Below are positions 35,140 through 47,358 of a stretch of 64,000 nt of DNA, one piece after another. The notes below the pieces were generated by a model. That model ran no database searches. It was given only the letters and a program-made list of their open reading frames with translations, and was not told where the DNA came from. Numbering within the stretch: position 1 is the first letter of the stretch; every line of letters starts with the position of its first letter. Made by a program: the position numbers and the translations under genes. The DNA comes from Triplophysa rosa (taxonomy: Eukaryota; Chordata; Actinopteri; Cypriniformes; Nemacheilidae): contig NC_079905.1 of NCBI RefSeq assembly GCF_024868665.1, positions 1,549,042-1,613,041 of the forward strand, written 5' to 3'.

Positions 35140-38080
35140 TATTTTGTTATTCTCTTCACTTTCGTACAAAATATGGACAAAAATATCTGCTATATTGGCT
35201 AAACCTAAATATAAGTTTCTAAAAAATGAAGGAATGAATGATTTCAATGACAGTAAGTTTTTTTCATTAACATTGTCTTCAAAACGAATAATGTTTCAGT
35301 AGAATCGTGTCAGACACATACAGACACATGGCTTTTTCCATTTTGTTCATTCAGAAGATGAGTGTGTCCAGAGGAGCATGTCACATTAAAACACTGTAAA
35401 GCAAAAGTTTACGCCTCTCAGTTTTGAAGGTCAGGGCAGGTAGTTCCTGCTGTTTTGCATGAAGCATTAGTCCACAAAACAAAGACAGAAAGCAGGAGAA
35501 ATGGCAAACCTAAAACAGATGTCCCATCGCCCCATGAAGCCTCAGAGTCCTAACACTTCATCACCCGTTCTATGCGTTCTGCCCCCTGCAGAGGTAAAAG
35601 ACCCCCTCGCACCCCCCGGGGAGCACACGGAAGTGTGAAGCTCAAGTTAAAAGTTTGCTACAGATAAGAAGTTTTAAAAGCCCAAACTCTCTGTGGGGTG
35701 TTGTAAATCCTTTCACATTAAGTCTCTGTTCCTCCCTTTCCTCAGGAATCTGTTTAGGAGGCTGAAAGGAGTTTTTAACGGTGTTTGCTGAAGTAAGAAC
35801 AACTTGTTTGAGCAAACCTTCAGGATCCTATCATCATACTACAGAGAATCCCGCACCATTTGTGCTGTGAGTGATGCTTGAGATTGAGCGGCTCGTTTTA
35901 TATGTGATCAATTTCACCTGACAGATGATAAAATCCAACTTACATAAAATCAGGATCGTCAAATGTAAAAAATCACTCGAAAATGTTGCATTTACAGTAA
36001 ATATTTTAACATCGAAATGGATGCGCTTCAGCTCATGTCATTTGGTCTGGTTCTCTTTCTTGGTGACCTCTCACCTTTTCTTTACATTAGAAAAGCATAT
36101 AAATAGAATGCATAATGACTCTTTTCCTCTGCCGTAAACTCATGACAGCATACGGGCGATCATTACAGACACTGCGGCAATAAGTGTTTCTCACTCACGC
36201 ATTCACAACCGAGAGACGGAAAAACACTGAAAAAGAAGGAAGGAAAAAATAGAAAGAAAACCTGAAAGAATCAGGAGAGAGAGAGAGAGAGAGACTTGGA
36301 GTGCTGGGTCTGGATTTCATTAGAGCCAATTAGCTTATCTGTTTCATCTCTGGACTGACCTGCGGGTTTCTGGTCCAGACACACGCTAATACACGAACGC
36401 ATACACACATAACTCTACACACAGAGCATTTACACACACGCACACACACACACACACGTTCCTAAAACACACATACCTTCAGAAATGAAACATCTCTTCC
36501 TGCTGTAAACCTGTATGTGACTCTTCCTTCTGTGGGACACAAAAGAAGTTATTTCGAGAAATGTCTCTGTGGTTTTGTCTCTTGATCTGTATGACACAGA
36601 ATAAAAGGTTGAGTGATAAGGACAGAACCAAATAAACATTGAGAACAGATGCAGCGCACTAACCTCCCGGACGTCCACTCACGTAGAGCTGTAATTCTGT
36701 CTAATGAATCGTGTCACAATCAAACTGATTCAACCGAGAGAAACGCTGCGGCTAATTGAAGAGGAAACTGCTTGGATAAACCCAGCGTAAGCGATAACAC
36801 CTCACGCCACGATCAAGTTCAACCAGACTGGGAAAGCAGCTAAACCAGCCTGAACCAGCAAAGACCGGCAATGCACTTTAGACTGGTTTAAGCAGGGGAT
36901 GTGAAATATGGATCAGCAGAGATAAGAAACATGTTGTGAACATAATTTACATTCTTTAAAAGTGGTCATACATCCTTATAGAAAAGAAAAAGAAGTGTGC
37001 TATTAGTATACTTCTCTTGAGTATTAAACTGACAGATAATTGTTTCATATATAAAGTATGGAAACTTTACTGTATACGGTTTATATAGTAACTAGGCAGC
37101 TTTGGGGTGACTTAGCTTATCATAAATAATGGATGAAACCATTTCAAATCTACCTAACATAGAGTAAAAAGTACATAATGGCATTTAAGTACAGAAAATA
37201 ATAGCTAAACGACAAAATATTATTCTCTAAGTGCAAAATAATGTATAAACAGTAAACTGTACGTTCACTTCAAGAAAACTGAAGTATAGACCTACTTAAG
37301 TATAAAAACTACTAGTATTTTACACTAGTTTACTACCATACTTCAAAGTGTACTTTCATAAACAAACAAAAAGGTGCTACATGCATTGAACTATTATACT
37401 CGCTTGTAGTATAGTTGCAGTACAATGATACGTACATACAGCTTACATACTGTAGTGTACTTAAAGTTGACCACTGTTACACTTAAAGTATGCATAAAGG
37501 TATATGTTAATAAACATTGATATCAGTATGCCAGCTACTTAAAAATCTACTTGAACTTTAACAAACAAGCATACTTTGAGTTTGTATTAATAAGTATACT
37601 TTTGTTTTTGGCATATACTTGCGTTAGGTTCTGAATTAGTGATGGTCCTGATGGAGAACTGTTGCTGACATTTTTTTCTCTTTTTGCCACCATCACTACA
37701 AGTGCTGATGGGTTCCATGTGTGCTGAGTTCAAGTCTGCGTCCCGTGTCATATCCTGTTCCAGCCTAGATGTACTGCAAGGGTCTGTGTGTCAGCGCCTG
37801 TGACGGGGGGGGGGGGGTTAATGATGGCAGGAGACCCTGCAGGTGTGCAGCTCTCTTACCACACACACACACACACACAAAATACACACATGCACAGATG
37901 CGCGCACTCACTCACACACGCACGCACGCACGCAGACACACACACACATCTCTAAATAAGGACCTAGGCCTACTATATTTTCTATTATTTTGTTTACCAT
38001 GAATGTTTGTACAGTACATTTTAATGAAATTATTAAACAAGATTTTTTGAATCATTGACAATAGATGCAGGATAACTCAT
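35140..38080. other. gene-free interval
   Basis: No exons supported. 35430-35780 and 36290-36370 (CATTAGAGCCAATTAGC) are non-repetitive candidates for control DNA. 37000-37620 is dense in AGTATACT/TACTTAAG words. There are CA tracts near 36419-36458 and 37859-37950. Confidence 0.4.
37859..37950. repeat. CA/CGCA microsatellite
   Basis: CA repeats grading into ACGC repeats, preceded by a run of 13 Gs in the sequence near 37805-37817. Confidence 0.85.
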
Positions 38081-38081
38081 T

Positions 38082-38346
38082 ATAGGGATAGTTCAGCCCA
38101 AAATATTAATTCTCTCATCATTTATATGTGACTCTTTCTTCAGTGAAACACAAAAGAAGATATTTTGAGAAATGTCTCAGTGGTTTTGTGTTCATATAAT
38201 GGAAGTCAATGGGGTTCAATGTTGTTTGATTATTAACATTTTTCAAAATATCTTCTTTTGTGTTTTGACACTCATATAGGTTTGGAATGACATGAGAGTA
38301 AATAATTGATGAAAGATTTTCCATTTTTGGATGAACTATCACTTTG
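38082..38346. mobile_element. family A MITE-like repeat
   Basis: ATAGGGATAGTTCAGCCC at the left, GTTTTGTGTTCATA and AAGTCAATGGGGTTCAATG in the middle, and TTTTTGGATGAACTATCACTTT at the right. Confidence 0.8.
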
Positions 38347-38488
38347 AGAAAGTAAAAGGAATTGACTTTAAGCTGTGTGCGTTAACTCAGAATTACTCAT
38401 ACACTTTCTTTTACAGTTTTATAAACTTACCCAGACATGCGATCTGTTGGCTTCTAGTGATGCTGTCAATCAAACAGCCGAGACATTC

Positions 38489-38489
38489 C

Positions 38490-38522
<33 letters not shown>

Positions 38523-38570
38523 GTGTGTGTGTGCGTGTGTGCGTACGTGTGTGTGTGTGCGTGTGCGTGT
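38489..38570. repeat. GT microsatellite
   Basis: GT tract with GC and AC interruptions. Confidence 0.92.
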
Positions 38571-38574
38571 TTTG

Positions 38575-40340
38575 GGAGTTGGAGTAGAGGGTCACTGGTT
38601 CATTCCTAAAGCACAGCGTCATCCACCTGAGCAAACAGGAGAAAGATGTGAGACAGGAGGGCAGAACTGCGCCTGTCAGAGATGGATGAAGACAGAGAGG
38701 TTATGACGGATGCAAAGAGGAAAAGAAAAAACTGCGATACTCTGACATCACTGATGTCAGCATATGAGGTCATAAAACACCATAAGATCTCTTGAGTACC
38801 TCAAATGTTTTTGGTTTTTTTTGCAAATAATGCAAATAATATTAAATAGAGGCCTACATCTTTGATTCTCCTAATAAAATGATGTCAATATTCTCAATCC
38901 TAATGTTAGACCATCATCATTTTTTTAAATGTTTCATGTTTAGATCATTTCCGTAGGTAAACCCAAAACCATCAGAATTATTCAGGGCTTTATTGAAACA
39001 GATTAGTTGACACGTGCTGATAATTTACCAGCTAGTTGACTTTTAAATGTGTCTTGTATGTAAGTTATGACTATTTATGAGAATTAATCTTTTCAGCAGA
39101 ACTTGGCATTTTGATAAAACTGTGTCTCCCAACTTACATTAATTAAAAATTTTGTGATGTCAACACAAAATGAAAATTCACCCCAATAACCCGGAGGTGC
39201 TGCGCATACATCAGTGTACATGAATCTAAAGAAAATCTTCCATCAGAAATCTTTCATCGCTCTGCTTCTGACGCCTGAGACAACCCGTCGCAGTTTTCCC
39301 GATCATTCAATCTCTGATGGATAAATAAAGAGAAATCAAAGTTCTTCTTGAATATCCTGAAATAAGCCATGGTGACATCAGTTGAAACTCTTTCATGAGT
39401 ACTGTAACGTCTTGAGCTGAAGGACAGAGGTTTCCAGCGAGGGAAACTCAATGTGTTGTCAATTTCTGCAGCTGGTGCTGAAGCGAGTGACATCCGAGTT
39501 CCTCCGTCAGTCAAAGCACAACACACACAGTGGGAGATCTTTGATGCCTGGAGATCTCTGTCAGTGTGTCAAGACACACACACATCTCTGCTTTCAAAGT
39601 TATCCTGCATGGAAAACAAAACTTCAGAAGCACATTTACACGCACACACACACACACCAGAGAGTCTTTGGATATTAAACACACACATCTTTCAAATTAA
39701 AGGCTGAAACGGATTAAAGGTCCACGCACATCAAATGTAAAAATAAATCAGGGAGTTCAGATATTACTTATTCTTGTACAATTTTAACAAAAGTCAAACA
39801 GTTCTTCTTTTGTCAGCTTCACATTCATTCAACAGAATGAATTTCATTTTGATGTCAGATGAATTTCAGACATCTGTCTTTTGGTAAAGACATCTCTATG
39901 AACACTGCCTCTTCAAACAAAATATGTGTTTGTGGTGAATTCTTTATTTCTGTGTTTCTTTAGCGGATAGAGGAGTTTTCCATCCATTCTCTGGTTCCTG
40001 GACCTCCGACTCCACATTAAACAAACCCAAAACCTGCTGGATTAGAATGAAAATGCCAATAGAAATAACCAAGACTGTTATACCCCCCCCACCGCTCCAG
40101 ACCGCTCCGCTCAACACTGACTCACAACCCTTCTGGAAAATAATATTATTCTTCATCTCAACGTTTCCATTTCAAAAAAGTGCTGTTTGTTCTTTAAACT
40201 GAAATTCTCGTCGGCTTTGACAATAAAAGGCTGTCGCTGGTTCAGGGGCTGAAAAAAACAACAATCGCTTTCTCTCCCCTTATATACCAGGAGACGAGTG
40301 AAGTTGTGTCCTGATGCAATACAGACCCGTGTACAGTTTA
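38575..40340. other. gene-free interval
   Basis: No exons supported on either strand. It contains short CA tracts (about 39640-39657) and otherwise non-repetitive AT-rich sequence. Confidence 0.4.
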
Positions 40341-40344
40341 CCTT

Positions 40345-40705
40345 TAAGAACAATCACAGGTGAGATCTCTTTCATGTCTCAGACATCAATCACATTCAAT
40401 TGAGAACAAATGGAAATGTCTGCGTACTCAGAAATGTCACGAATGTGTCTGTCATTGGAGTTCAGAAGAGATCTGAATAATGTGTCAAACTGAGCTCAGA
40501 TTTGTCAGATCTGCCATCGAAAGTCAATATTAGTGAAGATCTCAATATGAACTCAGACATGTCTCATCAAATTGACTCAAATCCAGATGGTTTGACCTTC
40601 TGTTTCCACAATTTAGTCTTGTTTCTTTCTGTTTTATTTCTCTTTAGCAATTTTTCAGGGGAAACACCTGACTGGGGTGATACTTAAATGAAACAACTCT
40701 AATCT
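40345..40705 (+). repeat. family B dispersed repeat, copy 5
   Basis: GTGAGATCTCTTTCATGTC, GAGAACAAATGGAAATG, CAAACTGAGCTCAG, CTGCCATCGAAAGTC, GAAGATCTCAATATGAAC, CATCAAATTGACTC. Confidence 0.75.
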
Positions 40706-40769
40706 TCTGAGAATTAAAAATCCTCTCGATCAAAAATTGTGAATCCTTCGGGACTCTATTAAACTCTCC

Positions 40770-41019
40770 ACACTCTTCAAAATAAAGGTGCTAAAAAGGT
40801 TGTTCACAGCGATGCCACAGAAGAACCATTTTTGGTTCCACAAAGAACCATTCAGTTAAAGGTTCTTTAAAGAACAATCTCTTTCTTACCTTTTTATAGA
40901 ACCCTGTCTCGCCACAAAGAACCTTTTGTGAATGTTCGGATGTTAAAGGTTCTTTATGGAACCATTTCGACAAAAAAGGTTCTTCTATGGCATCGAAGCG
41001 TCTTTATTTTTAAGAGTGT
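40770..41019. mobile_element. 250-bp palindromic element
   Basis: ACACTCTTCAAAATAAAGG at the left mirrors CTTTATTTTTAAGAGTGT at the right. The interior carries paired AAAGAACC/GGTTCTTT words. It has no ORF. A second intact copy lies at 63020-63290. Confidence 0.8.
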
Positions 41020-42090
41020 ATGTTTCTGAATGTTTTGAGTCAGGTGCATGAAGAGTTGCACTTTCAGTTCTATAAAGTCAGGCTATGTGTTACATCAGCT
41101 CATCTCATATTTGAACCCATTCATCTTGTGGAATTATTTCCTAATTCCTTTACCAGCTGAAGGTGCTCGGGTTTGACCTGCTGTTTTGCAACTGAAAGCT
41201 TAATTTAGCAGTTTATCAAAGTGGATTGTGTTGTCCTGAGACCTGAGCCTCTCCGCCTGTCCTCAGACCAGCATCTCCCACTTCATTCGTCTCCAGACCA
41301 TCACTCTGATAACACACTTCAGTATCTGAAAGAGCTGTAAACTTGTTGAAAGACACAAATATTCTAAAGCGTCCCAAAGATTTACATTGCTTCAATTTAC
41401 GAGGCAACCGTTTGAACAATTTATATATTTCAAACCTCACTGTGGGAATTTGGTCAAATATTTAGCTGTGCTTGTTAAAGGGATAGTTCACCGTGAATAA
41501 GAATCCTTTATTCATCCTCATGTCTTGTCAAACCTGTTTGACTTTCTTTCTTCTTCAGAGTAAAGAAGAAGATATTTTGAAGAATGTTGCTAACCAAACA
41601 ACACCGAACCCATTCACTTCCATTGTGTGAACACAAAACCACTGAGACATTTCTCAAAATATTTTTTTTGAGATATCTTTGCGTTTCACTGATGAAAGAG
41701 TCACATACAGGTTTGAACGGCACAAGGGTGAATAAATGAAAGAGAGAACTTGTATTTTTGGCCTTTAATGTATGCAGAAACATTTGCCTTCAAAATCACA
41801 GGCTTTTTACCACCATCAAACCTCCGGAAAGTTTTCAGTAATTCACTGCCAATCAGCCTGTGATGAGTGTAGCAGTCAATCTGACTTAAGCACGGTCAAA
41901 CGCAATTAACTCTGTTTATCCCTCAGCTCACTTTCAGCGTCTGCGCAAGTGACGGTTATTGGTAGAACTTGGAAAATTGAGGTTACCGTACAGTTGCAGT
42001 TCAAGAAGTGAAGTCCCGACAAACTTGAAAAAAAGGTTTCCGCTAATCAAATGCAAGACTGCAAAAGCAAAGCAAAGCATCCTGACCAGA
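41020..42090. mobile_element. gene-free; family A copy at 41476-41770
   Basis: The copy runs from TTAAAGGGATAGTTCACCG to TATTTTTGGCCTTTAATG with the usual AAGAAGATATTTTGAAG core. Its flanks show nothing else. Confidence 0.65.
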
Positions 42091-42093
42091 CGA

Positions 42094-42098
42094 CACAC

Positions 42099-42185
<87 letters not shown>

Positions 42186-42246
42186 CACACGCACACACGC
42201 ACACACACGCACGCACACACACACGCACACACACACACACACACAG
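42094..42246. repeat. CA microsatellite
   Basis: About 150 bp of CA with GC interruptions in the second half. Confidence 0.96.
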
Positions 42247-42944
42247 TGGATTCGTTCTGCAGCTCTTGATTTGTGGCTGTGTTTGAAAGCAGATCTGCTC
42301 CGTCTGACCTGTGTTAGCAGAAGAGAAAATCAATGCACTGATTTGAAGACGTGATCGAGTTTCTGATTAAACCCACATAACAGACACACAATCCTCATCA
42401 TCACAGCGGCAAAGATTCCCAGAATTCCCTTCTATCAGGCGTCGGTGACATCACAGAGCCTGATTCCTGGATGTAAAAAATCTAAGAAATGAAAGTGTGA
42501 TTAATATTTAAACTAAGTATGAGCGAAATGATAAAAATAGAAGAAGCAGAGAGAGAGAGAGAGGCAATAAAAACGATCTTGCTGTGGGCTATTTGTGTTG
42601 GTAAGTTAAGTATAACCTCTTCAGCCTCGTCATTCCAGAAAAAAGAACTTCTTTTTTTATGTGGCTCTTCAATGACGAAAAACAAACATGGATGTATTAC
42701 AAAGGGCAAAGATTCTGTGAGATACGGGTGTAATTAGATTCGCTCCGTTTTTTCAAGGGCTTTTATTAAATTATAGGGAGTTTCAAAAATATTTTTGTAA
42801 ATCGAATTCCCCTCCGTTCATTTTTGTAAGGAATGGGACACTGATGGCCTTTGATCCTATACGTACAGTATCTAAAAATGAAACACGTCAAGCCACTGGT
42901 GACCGTGGTGTCCAGATGAAAATGTCATTGCTCACATGTTGCTC

Positions 42945-43262
42945 TTTCACAGTTTAGGAGATTTGATGGAGTTCTCAGCTGTTAAAGTATCAACCGTCTC
43001 AGATGTTGCTCCTAAAGTTATTTAGGAGAACTAGACAGAGAATCAAATGAGAGTGTGATTGTTGAAACACACGAAGAGTCTGGAGGTGTTAATGAATGTA
43101 GATTGTGGAGGTAAAATGTGATGAGAAATGTTCGAGTTCACATTGAGATCTTCACTAATATTGACTTTTGATGGCAGACTTGACAAATCTGAGCTCATTG
43201 TTGACATCTCTTCTCAAACTCATTTTTTCAGGAGAAATATCTGAGATGCAGATGAGACTCTC
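42945..43262 (-). repeat. family B dispersed repeat, copy 6
   Basis: GAGTTCTCAGCTGTTAAAG, CAGATGTTGCTCCTAAAG, AATGAATGTAGATTGTGG, GATCTTCACTAATATTGAC, AGAAATATCTGAGATGCAG. Its far end is interrupted by the element at 43264-43466 and resumes to about 43520. Confidence 0.75.
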
Positions 43263-43263
43263 T

Positions 43264-43466
43264 GCAGAGCAAAAAAATGACATTCGTACTAAGCATTTTT
43301 GTCTTGTTTTATAGTTAATTTTTCTCACCCCATTGGCAGAATTTTGTTCTTGTTTTTACCATAAACTTACTTAATTCTTATTTTTTCCTCCTTAAAAAGA
43401 GACCAAATATGGTCAAGAAAGTGCATCTTGATTTAAGAATGTAAGAATGTCATTTTTTGCAGTGCA
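43264..43466. mobile_element. 200-bp inverted-repeat element inside family B
   Basis: Left end GCAAAAAAATGACATTC and right end GAATGTCATTTTTTGC form terminal inverted repeats. Half of a related copy is at 16855-17000. It has no coding capacity. Confidence 0.75.
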
Positions 43467-43519
43467 GTCTATTTATCTCACAGATGTTTGGGAGAAATTG
43501 TTATAACAAAAAAGAGATC

Positions 43520-44740
43520 TGTGATTTCTCTTTCTTCAGGGTGTGTCATCATACTTTTACCAAATGCACATGACATTTGTGACACATACTGCACACAATT
43601 TTATACAAATATTATGCAAAAGGATGAAGCCCCATGTCCCCTAGTTAAGATCGTCTTGAATCTGTCTTTACATAGATAAGACTTAACCTCGCCAGCCAGA
43701 CATTTTATTGGCATTAAGGATATCTCTGTGATGGAATGGGGGGAGGTGGAACTGACCTGAACCTGTAGATCTGATTGGATGAAGGTCTAGAGTCTGCGTC
43801 CCATCCAGCAAACATCTCTCCATCACCCCGTCTAGATAACCGGACTCTTTTGAACTCCTCCAAGAGTGAGAGGCTCTCCTCCAGAACTCTTATTTGCTGT
43901 AACTTTAGAGGGAGTGCTGATCTCTCCGAGGGGTTGAGATAACACAACCGATGGTAAAAGCAATCACGCTGACAAACCCATAAACCTGCTCTGCTGAAGC
44001 TCCATTCATCTCTCTACTGATGCTGAGACGCTGCTTGACTTTCAGTTCCCAGAATTCCTCACTGGACAAAACCTTCCAATTGAGACCTGCGTGTGAAGAC
44101 ATTGAAACTCTGTCTATTTACATCTGTTCCCACTCAGAGCTAGGAGAAACTGTACCCTCCATTCTCACCGTCATTACGAGGCCTTTGACAGCTGTGCCGG
44201 GAGCCCATCATCCTCATTTCTCTCCGGATTCCTTCATAAACATTTCAGTGTTTGGGTTGCGCACCTTTAACAGGTCCTGGCCGTGTTATTGTAGCCTTTA
44301 AATAATAAAGTCACGTTTTACAGTATAAGACATGAGTCTCTGTCAGTCGTTCTGGTCGGCGTGAATGATGGGACGGCACCAGACCAGGTTGGCAGGTCAC
44401 ATCAGAGCATCAGGAAGCGGGCGTTCAGAAATAAGACCCTTCACTGGAGTTTAGGGTGGTCTCACGCACGGAGCACACGCTGCCAGCGCTGTCCCACACC
44501 GACTGTGTGCTAATAACCTACGGAAAGAAAAACACCCACGATACATTACCACTTCATACACGTACGCCTGCTCGCGCAAGAAGAAGAATAAACCAGATTC
44601 CACACATTATAGGGCACATGTAGACCGCCCTGTCATCTCGCCAGATCTCTGCGTCATTGAGGTGATGTAACACAGAAGAAAAATGACATCTAGAAAATGT
44701 GCTGTACCCCAAAATGATATCCTTTATATGAAAGAATCAC
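43520..44740. other. gene-free interval
   Basis: No supported exon. Reading frames on the minus strand near 43714-44102 have no recognisable domain or splice framework. 44340-44640 is GC-richer and non-repetitive. Confidence 0.35.
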
Positions 44741-44744
44741 GGAT

Positions 44745-44965
44745 TAGATCTTAGAAAGTTCTTTCGATGAGATTAAATGGAGAGCAAATGGAAATTTTTG
44801 GTGAAGTCTCACGTGTGTCTCACATGTTTCTCCTGAGAAAAAGAAGCAGACATTTTACAAATGTCTCCATTAGAGTTTAGAAGAGATGTTACTAACGTCT
44901 GTAATCAAAAGTCAATATGACTCTATATGGTCTCGATATGAACTCAAACATTTCTCATGAACAAG
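44745..44965 (+). repeat. family B dispersed repeat, copy 7
   Basis: GAGATTAAATGGAGAGC, CACGTGTGTCTCACATG, TTTCTCCTGAGAAAAAGAAG, CAAAAGTCAATATGAC, GAACTCAAACATTTCTCATG. Confidence 0.65.
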
Positions 44966-45085
44966 CCCAAATCTCCTGGGTAGGGTTGGACCAGCCATTC
45001 GTAATTTCTTTCTTAAATGAGAACGTAAAGTCCACACTAGAGGCTTAGTAACTGCTAGTTTGTAACTAACTCTGTACGTTATTCG

Positions 45086-45562
45086 CAGCGTTGGGCAAGT
45101 TACTCTGAAAAAGTAATTAATTACTAGTTACTAATGACATATTCAATAGTGAATTAGATTACTGTACAAATGACTCTCTCCAAAAAGTATTTCATTACTT
45201 ATTACTTTCTATATGCTATATCAGCCTTGATTAGTTAAGTGATTCAATATGAAACAGCTCTTTTAATTCATTCAAATAAATAAGATAAAACTACATAACG
45301 TAGTGTTATTAACTGACCAAAGTATTACAAATGTGAGAATTATACATTAAAGCACAGATTTTAAAGTTAGACTTTGAATTTTGATGTCAATTCCACTATT
45401 GCACACACATATATTACACAAAGTATTTAGTTTAATTACATCAAACGTAACTGTAATTAAATTACAGAAAAAATAAGAGTAATCCCTTACTTTACATTTC
45501 CAAGGGAAAAGTAATTTAATTACAGTAACTAATTACTTAGTAACTAGTTACACCCAACACTG
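45086..45562. mobile_element. 477-bp non-autonomous hAT-type element
   Basis: Starts CAGCGTTGGGCAAGTTAC and ends GTTACACCCAACACTG. The flanking sequences are identical 8-bp copies GTTATTCG (45078-45085 and 45563-45570). CAG..CTG ends with an 8-bp duplication are the hAT signature. No transposase. Confidence 0.9.
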
Positions 45563-45568
45563 GTTATT

Positions 45569-46192
45569 CGGTTGCACCATTTGGTCTTAAGGCAGGACGT
45601 AGCTAATAGTTCGTAAGCTCGCCGTAAGTAAGTTCGTAAGTAATGCGTAGTCGCATGACGTTTACCTTCAAGAGTCCAATAGCAGCCTTTGAATTGGTGA
45701 GGAAAAGTTGTGTTGAAATCTTGTGAATTTCAAAACGTTCTTGATTTAAACTTATTTTACATATCAGTAAAAATAAGTTTTTATTAAATAGAATACTGCC
45801 TAGTTATGAATAACACAATAGGCATTCAATACTCAAATGAAACAAGATTAATATACAAATACTAATTACAAACAATACAGCATAATAATATCATGTTATA
45901 CGTGATTTCATTTTACTGCCAACCGCCAATGAAATAAAAAAGATGATTTTATTTTGACATGCACAACACAGGCAGACGGATACACACACGGAGGCGTGCT
46001 AGTTCAGTAATTCTGCTATTCAGTTACTCCTGACGGAGGCTTCCGTAAATATTTAGTTTATACGTAACGTCACGCTTCAACTAAGTTGAATTGTGCAACT
46101 CAAAAATATTTAGTAGTTCGTAAATTGTAACTTAGTGCCCGTTTAAGTCAAAATTAGGCTAAGTTGTAACTTACGCACAGCTGGTGCAACCG
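45569..46192. mobile_element. possible second inverted-repeat element adjoining the hAT copy
   Basis: CGGTTGCACCA (45569-45579) and TGGTGCAACCG (46182-46192) are exact reverse complements. The interior has repeated GTTCGTAA/TTACG words. The hAT element lies at or in its left end. Confidence 0.5.
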
Positions 46193-46199
46193 GCCCCTG

Positions 46200-46960
46200 A
46201 GCTCTGAAAGAGAAACGTCTGAGAAATACCATTCTCCTTTGGATCAGATATCCATTTCAGCCTGGCATTTTCTCTTTATTTTGCTGTTAACTGTCTTTTT
46301 TCTGTTGATTTTTTCTGCTGTCTGTAAGCCCATCAAAACAGACCTGCAAACCATTTCTGGTAAACAACCCCTGAACTTACCAGCGTTTATAAAGCTTTTC
46401 TAACATTCAGTGGATTAGCCGTACAGGAGTCTTGAACACATTTCCCGCTGGGTCACGACTGACATTCGTGTCTGTATTATGAATCTTTTGGGCCTCATCT
46501 TTTGGATGATGTCATGTGAGCAGCTCAGACCCCTTTCAGGACATTTTACACTTTTATGGCAGTCTAATTCTTAACGCGACATCTCAACGCAGCGTATGAG
46601 TCTGAGCTTTACAAACCTGTCGGTGTCAAACGTTTTACACTCAACACACATGAAGGATTATTTCTCTGCAGCAGGTCACGGTGAAAGAATGTGCTTTCTG
46701 GTATTTTTCTTCCCTCTCTCTCTGCAGTCTTCAATAAAAGAAGGGAATTTAAACGTGTCCCGGGACATTCTGGTGCTCTCGGTGTCAAGTCAATAGCAGG
46801 GATGGATGTTTTGTTTGTTTTATGAACAGGCACCGTGGCATTTCAAGATTAAGCAGAAGAATTGTGACGTGAGCAGTTTGTCATCATTATTTGCCTGATG
46901 GATGAAGATTTTCCGGGTACAGTCTCCATAAACCGTTTTGTGGTTCATTTATATCTCACA
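46200..46960. other. gene-free interval
   Basis: AT-rich, no exons or repeats that I can place. Confidence 0.35.
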
Positions 46961-46969
46961 GTTCTCTAA

Positions 46970-47358
46970 ATAACTGATATGTAACTGATCATTTAATTAC
47001 AGTTACTTTGAATGTAATTGAACTAAATACTGTGTAATGTATACAATAGTGGAATTGACATTAAAAGACTAACTTTAAAATGCATGCATTAATGAATCTC
47101 TCCCACATTTGTAATACTTGATTCAGTTAATAAGGGTACTTTATGTGGTTATTTATTATTTATTTGAACGTATTATGAGTTGTTTCATGTCTATCCTTTG
47201 AATCACTTAACTAGTCGAGGTTGATGTAGGATATAGAAAATAAGTGAATTAAATGCTTTTTGGAGAGAGTAATTTGTACAGTAATCTAATTACACTATTG
47301 AATATGTCATTAGTAACTAGTAATTCATTACTTTTTCAGAGTAACTTACCCAACACTG
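46970..47358 (-). mobile_element. second copy of the 45086 hAT-type element, truncated
   Basis: Ends TTTTTCAGAGTAACTTACCC and CAACACTG at 47358, the reverse of the 45086 start. Internal AATTAGATTACTG-type sequence matches in reverse. The other end is not recognisable. Confidence 0.75.

Noticed and set aside
43714..44102. Minus-strand frames between twist1 and hdac9b, considered as missing HDAC9 catalytic exons
   Set aside because: No HDAC active-site or zinc-ligand motif, no similarity to the catalytic domain and no phase-compatible splice sites.
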